A model generated the notes under the pieces. It did not search any database and was not told where the DNA came from. It worked only from the letters and a program-made list of their open reading frames with translations. Made by a program: the position numbers and the translations under genes. From contig JACVTC010000041.1 in the NCBI GenBank assembly GCA_016946835.1, positions 827,501-860,000 of the forward strand: 32,500 nt of DNA. Direction: 5' to 3'. Numbering within the stretch: the first letter of the stretch is position 1; each line of letters opens with the position of its first letter. Positions 22,601 through 32,500 of this stretch are shown here, piece after piece. This stretch comes from Neocallimastix lanati (nom. inval.) (Eukaryota > Neocallimastigomycota > Neocallimastigomycetes > Neocallimastigales > Neocallimastigaceae).

Positions 22601-25303
22601 TGATGCTTTTCCGTTATTAAAAATACTAATTTCTTTTGTATATTTTTCATCAACGTTTAATTTTTCTGGTATATTTAAAATTGCTGGTACTACTTCTATT
22701 TTTAATGGCTCTGATTTTCCAATACATCTAATATTAATTAACTCATTACCATTTATATTATCTTCTATAAAATTTAAATTTTTATTATACAATAATTGGG
22801 CAATAATGTCATAATGTTTATAATTTTTTGGACAAAAAGAAAATTTGAATTCTATTACTTCTCTTGGTTTAAATACTATTTCTTCTGGATATACTTTTAG
22901 TACTTTCTTTCCAACATTATAACATGGTATTTTAATATTTGAATTATTACAAGCATTTTCTTTATCTTTTGATTCTAAATTTTCCATTAATAAATTATTA
23001 TAATCATCATATGAACTCATAATATCTTTAGGCTTATCAATAATATTCCATTTTATTGGAATATTAACATCTGTCATATTTTTTAAACGAATTATTTTGG
23101 TTATTTCTGAATTTATATTACATGTGTCAAACTCTAAAATATTTGAATATATTATTTCTTCATTAGTACAAATATCTCTATATGTTTTTTTTTCTATTAG
23201 TTCGTCATAATTTTCGATTGAAACGCATGGTTCTTGAGCATTTCCTTTAATAGTTATTTCTTGCTTTTCACAATTATCCCATGCTAAAAATACTTTAAGT
23301 TCTTCGATATAATTTAATTTTTTATTTTCCTTTTTAAAATTTAAATTATATTTTGGATCAAAATACACTTTTAATTTTAATTTTTCGTTTTCTTTTATCT
23401 CACAATACCCAGGAACTATTTTAAATGGTCCATTATTATAAATATATTTACTATAGTCATGATTTAGTTTAATATTATGTAATTCCTCACAAGTTCTTTT
23501 ATCATCATGATCAATTATTATAAATTTTCCCTTTCCTCCACTATTTTTTATTATAACTTCTGTTTCGGACGTTAAATTCACAATGCAAGGATTACAATTT
23601 AATATTGATGGAATATCAATTTTTGGTTCTTTAATTTTTGCTAAAATATTAATTATTAATTTATCTCCATATGAAGATGTAACATTTATTGTTCCATAAC
23701 ATGTTTTCAGTGATACAGGATTAAAAATAACTTTATAATGAGCACTTAATCCAGGAGAAATAAGACCATTATCTCCTGGTGAATATATTTTACATATTCT
23801 AAAATATTTTGAATTTTCTTCAGATTCAATTACTACTTGAATTCTTTGAGTTTCGTATGTTGTATTTTTTATTATTAAGATTGATGAATAAGATTTATAT
23901 GGAACAAATTTATCAAATCGAATGTTTGATGGAATGGCTACCATACCTTTTTTATTTACAATACTAGATAATGTTCGAAAAGTACTTGATAATGAATTCT
24001 TACTTTCATTCATCCTGTCTCTTTGATTACTATATTTTGGATGATAATTTTGTATTGCTTTATTCATTTTAGTAGAAATAATATTTCTTGTTAATTTACT
24101 ATTAATAGCATTTTTATTTTGTTTAGGTCCATATATATCATTATAATTTTCAAAAATATTATTAGACATTAAACCATTCTCTATATTTGATATGTCAGTA
24201 TATATCATATTTTTAATTTGATCATTTGTCCAATATATTAAGTTCTGTTTTTTTTGCATATTTTCATCAAATTCTGGAATAACATATTCGGTAGGCCAAG
24301 ATAAATTATAATAAATAGGACCATAATAATTAATAATTTTCATTGTATTACTAATATTACACTGTTTTAAAGCATCCCACGAAGCACTAATGAAATTTTC
24401 AGTTTCAATTATTTCTTCTAACTTTTTATTTATTACTAATGAAATATTATTAATTTTATTTTCATATTCTTTTTCAATATCGTCAACATTTACTGATGAT
24501 GCATTATATAAAAATGAAAACATTTCTTCTTGCTTTGGAAAAGGAGGAATTTGTTTTAAAGTATAATTAGATGAATTTTTATTTTTAAGTTTATTATCAA
24601 TACTGTTTTTACTCAATTCCTGTGAATTTAATAAAAATAATGATGAAAAAGCAGAGTTTACTGATTCATTTTCTTTTGCATTTTTAACCCAAATATTTGT
24701 TTTAAAATCACTATGTATATTATTTAAGTTTTCTTCTATTTTTGATAATTTGTTTTTAATATCCCAATGTTGATATAAAGATGTATTATTATTAAAATTT
24801 AATTTGTCAAAATTTTTATTATAATAATGACTATGTACAGTGTAATCAATCAATTCCTGAATAATATCATCAATTAATTTATAAACTCTTCTTTTTTCCC
24901 AAAATTTTAATATTTTATCTTTTTTTTCTTTATCAATATTATCATATAAATCAATATTTCTACTTTTATTGTTTTGGAAAATATTTTTTTTATCTTTAAT
25001 AGAACCAATATATTTTCTACAATTATTATTGTATTCTGCATTAATTTTTTCAACGTAATCTTTAGTTCTTTCAAATATGAGTTTTTCCATTTCTTCTTTT
25101 TCTCTTTTTTTTCTTTTCTGAACTTCTTTTATTTTAACAATATTAGTTACTGATTCATTATTAGTATTATTGCTATTTACATTGTTCTTAATAGTTTTTA
25201 ATTGTTGTATATCATTGGGTAAATTTTCATTTTCTAAATTATTAATGTTACCATTAGTATAATTTTTAAATGAAATATGATCTTCTTGCAACACGCTTCC
25301 CAT
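19651..25303 (-). CDS. Large ASH/MSP-like repeat protein (HYDIN/DLEC1/CFAP74/CFAP65 class)
   Basis: Predicted 1851-residue protein from two exons, 25303-20030 and 19932-19651; the donor GAAAAT/GTAAGAAATA and the TTTAAG acceptor join in phase 0. Residues 1-450 are helical and charged, with a Lys/Glu coiled segment near 55-80 and a Trp-rich part (for example LSWPTEYVIPEF). From about residue 456 there are eight or nine beta-sandwich repeats of roughly 110-150 residues with ASH/HYDIN signatures: IIKNTT, SPGLSAHYKVIFNP, VIIKNSGGKGKF, LKNMTDVNIPIKW, ISIFNNGKASISYS, FTNNSEKKINW, LNESPKDVTLSW. Family knowledge: such proteins (HYDIN, DLEC1/CFAP81, CFAP74, CFAP65, CFAP47) mostly belong to the axonemal central apparatus. 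Length and a helical N-region preceding the repeats fit DLEC1/CFAP81 or CFAP74 best, but I cannot separate these. No membrane segment was noticed. Notably it has one intron, in contrast to its intron-dense neighbours. Confidence 0.8.
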
Positions 25304-25814
25304 ATTTATATTATATATATATTTTCATATATATATTTAAAAAAATTCTTTACACACCTTTTATAGTAATTAAAAATATATATATTGATTATAAAAAAAA
25401 TATAATTAAAAATCTCTTAAAAAAATATTTTTATAAATATTATTTTCATTAATCTATATATTTTTATTATAATATGTATTATATTTTCCTATTTGAGTTA
25501 TTATAAAAATTATATAAATAATTTTAAGTGAAGTTCGATAAAAAAAATATAATCATAATATATTATTATAAAAACTCCGATAGAATATTTTAATAATTTT
25601 AAAATTAAAATTATTAAAATTATAAAAAAAAAATTTGTGTAACACATTAATGAAAAATATATATAATATATATAATAATAATATAATAATTTTTATTTTT
25701 ATATTATAAAAATAGATTCAAATTCTATTTTTGGTAATCTTCTGTTTATTAATATCATCACTATTATATATATAAATTGAATTTTTTTTTTTTTTTTTCT
25801 TTTCTTTTGTATAT

Positions 25815-26025
25815 AAAAACTGGGATTAATAAGAGAGGAGGACAATAGGCTTCCGATCTCTCCTTTAAACCTATCAGACTTCATTGGATTCTTTGTCATA
25901 CCGTTTCGACGTCGATGCAAACCTATCTCTAAACAAAACTTATATGAAAAGACATTTCTAAAACGCCGCTTCATACGACGGGCTTCTTGTCAGTGAAAAA
26001 CTGCACTTATCTTCTCTTACAGATC
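25815..26025. other. G+C-richer island A, possible ncRNA or element remnant
   Basis: About 210 bp with many C and G in an otherwise almost G+C-free spacer. It contains a 10-bp perfect palindrome TCGACGTCGA (25906-25915), several CpGs and short complementary runs (GAGAG near 25832, CTCTC near 25857). On the minus strand one frame is open (through MKRRFRNVFSYKFC and a basic stretch), but I recognise no protein family and the frame runs into a Lys repeat. Could be a structural RNA, a transposon or LTR relic, or a basic-protein fragment. Strand unknown. Confidence 0.35.
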
Positions 26026-26394
26026 AAATACTGTATAATTTATAGTTTTGATAAATTCAATAAAACCATTATTATAATATTATTTTTGAACATATTAAAT
26101 TAATTTTATTTATTGGTAGCATTATTATTATTGTTTTTAAAATTCCTATTGTAAATTTTTTTTTATTTTGTTCGAACAAAAACTCCTCATATTTTAATGA
26201 AATAAAAATTTTATTTACTTATTGTAAATCGTATTTATTCTACCTATTAATAAAATTATTTATAAAATTTTTGAATTTAAAAGAAATTGCATTTTTTTTT
26301 TTTTTTAATTTCTATATTATTATAATCATTAATATCTTTATATTCATTTTTTATAATGTTAATTATCATATAAATCATAAATGAACGAAATACT

Positions 26395-26560
26395 TTTTTT
26401 CATTACAGTTGTTATTAGAAGATCAGTTCTGATATTTCCCTACATACAATTTAATTTCATTACAATTTATATATATATATAAAAGAGATTCCTATGATAA
26501 AACTTTATTGCTTAATAGGATTCAAGGAAATCGCTGACAAATTACCAGGTCATAGGCTTT
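26395..26560. other. Island B with inverted repeats, possible structured RNA
   Basis: A compositional island with two small inverted repeats: ATCAG/CTGAT near 26422-26433, and a 7-bp pair CCTATGA (26492-26498) and TCATAGG (about 26550-26556) enclosing about 50 nt. The enclosed part has a box-C-like ATGATAA and a CTGA, but both are imperfectly placed for a C/D snoRNA. It is not a tRNA: no T-arm or B-box fits on either strand. Confidence 0.25.
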
Positions 26561-26618
26561 ATTATTATTTTTTTTTTAATGACTCTATGGTTGACTTTTT
26601 TACAAAAAAAAAAAAAAA

Positions 26619-26649
<31 letters not shown>

Positions 26650-27722
26650 TTCATATTGTCATTGTCATCTTAATAATAATAATAAAAAAAAAAAAAAAAA
26701 AAAAAAACTTCATTTTCTTTTACATTATTAAATTGAAAATTATTAAATTATTTAAATTCATTCAAATTTATTTAACTTCATATTATATATATATTTATAT
26801 TTATATATATATTTTTTGGTTTTGGTTTTGGTTTTGTTTTATTTTATATTTTCTCTAAGTTTAAATTATTTATCTACAATTTTTAATCTTAATTTTGGAG
26901 TTTAATTGTAATAATGATTAAAACATTTGATATAATTATAATTACATTTGTCCTTGAAATTAAAATTTACATCCTTTTTCAAATAAAATTTTATTACTAA
27001 AACTTTTTAAAAATAAAAAATAATAATTATAAATTTATTATAAATCTTTAATAATATATTATATAATAAATATTTTTTTTATAAAATCTTTAGTAACATA
27101 TTTTATAATAAATATTCTTTTATTAATATTTTAAATAATAAGTATTTTTTCTAATTTTTATTTATAAATTCTAGATTGGATATTCCACTTTATAATAATA
27201 TAGTTTATTTTTATTAATATTTATAATAAATATTTATTTATTAACATTTTATAACCTATATTCTATTAATAATTTTATAATAAACTCTATTAATATTCAG
27301 TCAACATTCACTCTTATCCACATTAAACTTACCTTCCAAAATAAAATTCTAGTAAATACAAAAATATATTTCTTTCTATATAATATAAATATAAAAAAAG
27401 AAAACAGAATAATAAAATAATAATAAATAATAAATAAAATAATATATGAGTTTAAAATAAAAATTAATATATATTATTAAAACTTTCTGTATTAAATTAT
27501 AAATTTATTTTTAATTTAAAATATTAGAATAAATGACAAACAATAATAAAATAGTTGATAATAAAAATAACAATATTAAAATAATAGATGAATAAAAAAC
27601 GTAATAATTAGAATAATAAATTATGTTAATATTAAAATTGAATGATAATTAATTATAATAATATAATAAATAATAATTATTATTAAAATAATAATAAGAT
27701 AATAATTAATAATTAAAATTCA

Positions 27723-27775
27723 TGTGATATAAAAGGAGGCCATTTTCTTTCTTTATAAAAACGAACAATGAAATT
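27723..27775 (+). promoter_or_regulatory. TATA-like core promoter candidate
   Basis: GATATAAAAGGAGGCC is a TATA-like element followed by a G/C patch that is rare in this spacer, and by a second TATAAAA 25 bp on. It lies 400-700 bp upstream of islands D and C on the plus strand. Speculative; TATA-like strings are common by chance in this composition, the GGAGGCC is not. Confidence 0.15.
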
Positions 27776-28149
27776 TGTATTAAAACAATAATTTTGAATT
27801 TAAAAATAATAATTAAATAAAGAAAAAATTAAAAGAAAATATTATTTATTGTTTTATTGTGTCCATTAAATTAAAAATATTAATAATCATTTAGTTAATA
27901 AAATTAAATTATTGATTTGAGATACAGGTATTTGCACATCAATTAAATATGTATTAAATACAATAGATAATTTAGCTTGGATGATCTAAACATCAGTCTA
28001 TAAAATCCAATCTTTTTAAAATTATTAATTGAAAGCTTATTGATTTATTACGGACAGTAATATATCAATCTAATCACATCAATATGCCAAATCATCATGT
28101 ATACTTATAATATTAAAATGTTTTATTATTATAAATATTTTACTCCTAA

Positions 28150-28240
28150 CAAATTTTACTGTTAGAGTTAGTTATTCACCAGCTGTTGTTGATGATGATA
28201 GGTATTATGACAATTTACTTGGAATTACTCTGATATATCT
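28150..28240 (+). ncRNA. Island D: possible C/D-box snoRNA
   Basis: A patch of raised G+C contains a perfect box C, ATGATGA (28192-28198), and a box D, CTGA (28230-28233), 31 nt apart. The candidate guide just upstream of box D would be TTACTTGGAATTACT. A convincing terminal stem outside the boxes is not seen, and internal C'/D' boxes are absent, so this is a weak candidate on the plus strand. Confidence 0.2.
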
Positions 28241-28424
28241 TTTAAAACTGTTTAAAATATTAATTTTAATATAATAATTTATTTTTGTTTTAAGTTATTA
28301 TAAAACAAATAAAAAAATAAAAAATTATCCAATCATAATCATTTAAAATCAATCAGTAAATTTTTTGAAATAACATTTTTTATAAAATACTATATTAATC
28401 ATTTTGAAAGAAATTAATTTAACC

Positions 28425-28545
28425 TTTGTACCTGACGTCCTGTCTATATCCCCGAGTCAATGTTGCTGAAATCTTTGTTTTTTCTAAAGGATTTCGGTGC
28501 CAAGGTGGGACAAGAGTAAAAATCGTGCGGTAGAGAAATTTATAT
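28425..28545. other. Island C: strongest ncRNA-like island, about 44% G+C
   Basis: Bases about 28431-28537 contain roughly 44% G+C by hand count, in a spacer that is otherwise well under 20%. On the plus strand TGCTGAAATC and GATTTCGGTG can form a 10-bp stem (with G-U pairs) around a T-rich loop, and the flank GGTGCCAAGGTGGGACAAG is unusually G-rich. On the minus strand a short frame is open (through PPWHRNPLEKTK), but no family was recognised and no start or splice sites give a gene. Candidate structural RNA, or relic of a mobile element. Confidence 0.35.
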
Positions 28546-28984
28546 TGATTTATTTTCATCTATAATTTAAATCATAAAACAGTTTCTCACATGAAAAAGC
28601 GATATTTATTATTTTAAATGTAAATTAAATTTAAAAATTAATTATTATTTATTATATGATTAAATTATTAAAAAAACATTTAAAAGTTGAAATAATATTG
28701 ATAATTATAAAATTATTATAAATATGCATATCAATATTGTTTTATATTTTTTTATAAAAATTTTAATTGCTATTAAAATTATTTCATTTGGTTTATTCTT
28801 TATTTTAATTAAATATTAATAAAAAAATTAATTTTATTATTTTAAACTAAATTTATTTTAAAAATGAAAAATGAATATATACTTTTTTATTCTATGTTTT
28901 TATTTTTTTTTTTTTTGTTTCTATATTAACTATAATATATGTATATAGTATATGAAATCTAAATGTAAAAATTATAACTTTTAT

Positions 28985-30022
28985 TTATTTCTTTGGTGGT
29001 ATTACTTCATCAATATATTGATTAAAAGCATTTTCTACTTTTTCTTTTTTAGAAATTGACATTGAATTAGTAATATCATGTTCCTGTTTTTCAATATAAT
29101 CGATAGAAGGTCTTATTATAGCAGAGGCAAATATTTTTACTATTAATTTAATTGATTGATTAAATTGTTGATATTTATAATTGTTAATAATTATATTTAA
29201 TATATATATATATATATATATTTATCTATTTATTTTTTGTTTTATTTTTTATTTTTATTTTTATTTTTATTTTTATTTTTTTTTTTTTTTAAACATGTAT
29301 AATATTACCTAATTCCTTTTTTGTGAATAATTCATTTGATATGGCATTTCCAATGTAAGATATTAAATAATTGAAGGTATTGGAATGACGTGGTGGTAAT
29401 GAAGAACATAACTAATTAATTATATGATTCATTAATTAGTTAGTTTCAATAGTTTTATTTAATTAAAATTAAATATGAATCAATAATATGTAATATATAT
29501 ATATTATTTCAAGAAAAAATTAATTATTTACAGTTTGAAATTTTTGACCAGATTTTTTAAATATTTCATATGGAACTATAGCCTTAGGAAATTCGTATAT
29601 GAATTTCATTAATATTTCTGCCATAGAATTAATAGAAGGTAATTTACCGTTCTTTCTAATAATAACTGAAATTTTACTTTTAACTTCTTCTAATGAATAA
29701 TTTTTATAAACTGCGTCAGAAATATCATTCTTTGATTCACTAAATTGATAATCATATAAACTTAATTTTTCTACTTTAGAAATACTACTTTTAGCAGTAT
29801 TCATTGTCTCTATAGAATTGAAATCATTTAAAGGATTTAAACTGGAATTAGATAAATTCGATTTTCCAAAAAGTAAGAGATTTACGTCAATATCAATATT
29901 GTTACTTAAACAATGTATAATATATTTTTTTATTATTAAATTTCCATTATTGAATAAATATTTCTGAATTTTAATAAAATTATTATTAAATTTATAATTT
30001 AGTATAAAATTAGAATAACATT

Positions 30023-30067
<45 letters not shown>

Positions 30068-31214
30068 TATAAAGAGAGTTATGAATACTATTTTTAATTC
30101 ATTTTAATAATTTATTAATTGTAAAAAAATAAAAAATAAAAAATAAAAAATAAAAAATAAAAAATAATAAATAAAAAATAAAAAATAAAAAATAAAAAAT
30201 AAAAAATAAAAAATAAAAAATAAAAAATAAAAAATAAAAAATAAAAAATAAAAAATAAAAAATAAAAAATAATAAATAAAAAATAAAAAATAATAAATAA
30301 AAAATAAAAAATAAAAAATAAAAAATAAAAAATAAAAAATAAAAAATAAAAAATAAAAAATAAAAAATAAAAAATAAAAAAATATGTATATACCTCGTCT
30401 TTACCGTACTTTATTAAAAAGTCAATTACTGTGTATAGGTATTTTGGAACAGACGAAAATTCTTCATTTTCCATTAATTTTTTTGTATTATCCGATAATT
30501 CCTTCTCTTTCTTATTACTTAATTCAAGTATTACATCCCAAGGATAACAAGATATTGGCTTGTTAATATGACATAAAACTTCAATTGGAATCCCAAAAAT
30601 ATTTGGAACTATTTCACTTTTTACACTTAAAAACATATCTTTTCCATTTTTAACTTTTAAAATAATAATTTCATCAATTTTTTTTAATGCAGTTTCGGTG
30701 GTAATTGTAAGTGTAATATTTATTATTTGTGACTCTCCTAAATAAAAATAATTATTATTAAAATTATTTTTCATTCATTTTTGTTAATAATTATAAAATA
30801 TTTATATAAAATACCTGGATATATAGTACTTGATGATGGTTTTACTGATATCCATGGGAATGATGATGTTGATTTTTTATCATCTAGTATTGTTATAAAA
30901 TTATAAGTTGATAGAACCTAAATATAAATATATAGTTATATAATAGTTAAATATCATTAATATATTATTATTATTATTTAATATATATTGATATTATAAT
31001 CGTTTTAATTACTTTTCCATCATTTTTAATTATTAAAGATTTCGTTGAAGAAATATTATTTTTTATTTTTCCAAAATCTATAACAGAAGATGAAACAGAT
31101 ATTATTGGAATACTATCATTTTCATGATGATCCAATTGTTTAATTAATTGGGAATATATATCTAAATATTTCTCGTTATTAATTTTTCTTACCTAAAATT
31201 ATTTATTTATAATA

Positions 31215-31253
<39 letters not shown>

Positions 31254-32028
31254 ATATATACATATATATATTACTTTACATTAATTTCAAATTCAGAAAT
31301 AACGGGTTTATGATCACTAATTGTTAATTCTTCATATGAATTATAATTTTTTGGTATAACCCATTCATCCTCTTCCTTTGTAAATTTATTTAAAGAAATT
31401 TCTGAAGGTTTTAAAACATTTTGTGATTTATACCATAAAACTCTATCACAATATGCAGGTGCTCTTTTTTTTTCACTTAAATATGTAATTTATTAATATT
31501 ATGTATAATTAAAATATTATATATTTTATTTTTTATTATTATAATTAATTAATAAATTAATAAAATGTTTTTTTATTTATTTTATTTTTACTAATACTTT
31601 ACTAATTTATAATATTTCACTATTTATTTTATTTATTTATTATTAAAATTATTATTATATTCATATCGTTCATATCTATTTTACCTTGTATCAAATATAT
31701 TTGTACCAATATCATATTTATATGTTGGTTTAAATGTTATTTTATTTTCATAGAAATCAATAAATGCTTGATCCTTTCCCTTTTCCGCTATAAGCTTATG
31801 GTTATAAAATTTCATTAATTTTATATTAGTATTTTATAATAAAACTAAATTATAAAAAAAAGGAATACTTTTATTTACTTGATCAAATTCTAGTAAATCT
31901 TCAATTTTTCCTTGACTAATATATTCTTTTATTAGATCACCACTGTTATTAAGTCTATAATTAAGATCGCCAAACCAAAATAAAATACTTTTCAAAGATA
32001 ATTTAATAAATATATATTTATATATTAA

Positions 32029-32063
<35 letters not shown>

Positions 32064-32500
32064 AATAATTTGTTGCAAAACATGAATATTGCCATCATTA
32101 TATTTTCAGTATTGAATTATTATATTAATAATAATTATTAATTACTCATTGTCAAAGATAGTAAAATTCAACTTTAAATTTTCCTTTTCTTTTAAATTTT
32201 CTTCGCACATTTTATTTATCCATTTATTACTAGTAATATTGAATCTTAACATAGTTTCAGTATAAAACTGTTCTTTATTAAAACCGGTTCCATTATAAAA
32301 ATCATTAATGTTTTCGTTAGGTGGAACGTATGGAAAAAGTAAATTTTTACAAATATCTCTATAATCTTCATCTCTTCTGTGAACTTGAGTTGAATCGTGC
32401 GCTAAATGTGAGTTTACAAAACAAACATAAGAGTCATATATCATCATACGTATACCTGATGCACCTTTATTTCCCATAATACCCATCAAACCACATCCAA
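28985..32500 (-). CDS. INPP5B/OCRL: OCRL/INPP5B-type inositol polyphosphate 5-phosphatase (5' end missing)
   Basis: Removes the 5-phosphate from PI(4,5)P2 and related phosphoinositides on endosomal, Golgi or plasma membranes. Exons (minus): >32500-32146, 31987-31879, 31794-31685, 31475-31280, 31192-31013, 30917-30815, 30737-30394, 29963-29532, 29411-29309 and 29139-28985; 694 residues visible, all junctions in frame. The catalytic domain enters at GLMGIMGNKGASG and has NSHLAH, WFGDLNYRL, PAYCDRVLW and SDHKPV. After the linker KYLDIYSQLIKQLD an ASH domain starts near residue 282 (IDFGKI, LIIKNDGK, FPWISVKPSSSTIYPG, PWDVILEL). A RhoGAP-like domain follows (VPKYLYTVIDFLIKYG, MAEILMKFIYEFPKAIVP, NTFNYLISYIG). 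The catalytic arginine-finger site reads LFNNGN, so the GAP domain is probably inactive, as in animal OCRL. Order and domains match OCRL/INPP5B throughout; any N-terminal PH domain would be beyond the window. Confidence 0.93.
29199..29290. repeat. AT and (ATTTTT)n simple repeats in OCRL-like intron
   Basis: An AT dinucleotide run near 29199-29221 and hexameric ATTTTT units at about 29236-29290, both inside intron 29140-29308. Confidence 0.85.
30024..30067. repeat. (AAT)n microsatellite in OCRL-like intron
   Basis: About 44 bp of AAT in intron 29964-30393, transcript sense AUU. Confidence 0.9.
30121..30383. repeat. (AAAAAAT)n heptanucleotide minisatellite in OCRL-like intron
   Basis: About 37 tandem 7-mers AAAAAAT with a few shortened AAT units, immediately inside the donor side of intron 29964-30393. 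Because the unit is seven bases, minus-strand translation gives a 7-residue F/I/Y/L periodicity that mimics a hydrophobic tail; the exon ends before it at 30394. Confidence 0.93.
32022..32065. repeat. (TAAA)n tetranucleotide repeat in OCRL-like intron
   Basis: About 11 copies of TAAA in the intron 31988-32145 of the phosphatase gene. Confidence 0.9.

Larger units (their letters stand above)
25304..28984. other. 3.7-kb gene-poor spacer with G+C-richer islands
   Basis: This region lies between the start of the ASH-repeat gene and the stop of the OCRL-like gene. Most is A/T homopolymer and simple repeat (AAT at 26620-26646, poly-A at 26600-26619 and 26685-26707). Against this stand four compact islands with far more G+C (about 25815-26025, 26395-26560, 28150-28240 and 28425-28545), each listed separately. 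No multi-exon protein gene with family motifs could be built. The left part must also carry the promoter of the ASH-repeat gene. Confidence 0.7.

Noticed and set aside
25699-25974. Minus-strand ORF of 91 residues with basic composition
   Set aside because: No family recognised; half of it is Lys repeat and A/T filler. The underlying G+C island is reported instead as an RNA or element candidate.
26485-26560. tRNA gene suggested by a 7-bp closing stem
   Set aside because: Neither strand gives a T-arm with TTC-type loop, an anticodon arm or A/B boxes.
30115-30393. Hydrophobic F/I/Y/L-rich tail that looks like membrane segments
   Set aside because: It is read-through of the heptanucleotide repeat inside an intron. 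The real exon stops at 30394 and the RhoGAP-like domain resumes at 29963.

Overview
The window is extremely A+T-rich eukaryotic nuclear DNA. It has long pure AAT microsatellites, many short introns, Asn/Ser/Lys-rich proteins and A/T-ending codons. Together with genes for a motile flagellum, an animal/fungal-type Pol I subunit A49 and a BTB protein, this best fits an anaerobic gut fungus (Neocallimastigomycota), a group with flagellated zoospores and very A+T-rich genomes. Dictyostelium has similar composition but no flagella. The organism call is an inference.

Layout, left to right: (1) 1-4757, minus: a cytosolic carboxypeptidase of the CCP5/AGBL5 type (tubulin deglutamylase family), 9 exons seen, 3' end beyond the left edge. 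(2) 5773-12035, minus: a WD40 protein with an N-terminal EF-hand, like WDR49/CFAP337, in 25 exons. (3) 12823-14740, minus: RNA polymerase I subunit A49, 7 exons. (4) 16825-19108, plus: a BTB/POZ protein with an Asn/Ser-rich tail, 4 exons. (5) 19651-25303, minus: an 1851-residue protein built of ASH/MSP-like beta-sandwich repeats, of the HYDIN/DLEC1/CFAP74/CFAP65 class, in only 2 exons. (6) 25304-28984: a 3.7-kb gene-poor spacer holding several conspicuously G+C-richer islands, candidate non-coding RNA genes or element remnants. (7) 28985-32500, minus: an OCRL/INPP5B-type inositol polyphosphate 5-phosphatase with ASH and a RhoGAP-like domain, 5' end beyond the right edge.

I built the gene models by joining exons by hand. 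Every proposed junction keeps frame, and all but one are supported by family motifs across the splice or by unbroken coding sense. The uncertain one is the intron of the WD40 gene that is filled by a 513-bp AAT tract. The CCP5 gene contains a 15-nt microexon that restores a conserved substrate-binding motif. Acceptor sites are unusual: of 51 modelled introns, 22 end in AAG, 23 in TAG and only 6 in CAG.

Three of the six genes (CCP5-like, WDR49-like, ASH-repeat protein) point to axonemal tubulin modification or axoneme structure, and OCRL-type phosphatases act in membrane traffic and at the cilium base in animals. The neighbourhood is therefore rich in zoospore-flagellum functions. Whether the genes are co-regulated cannot be told from sequence.
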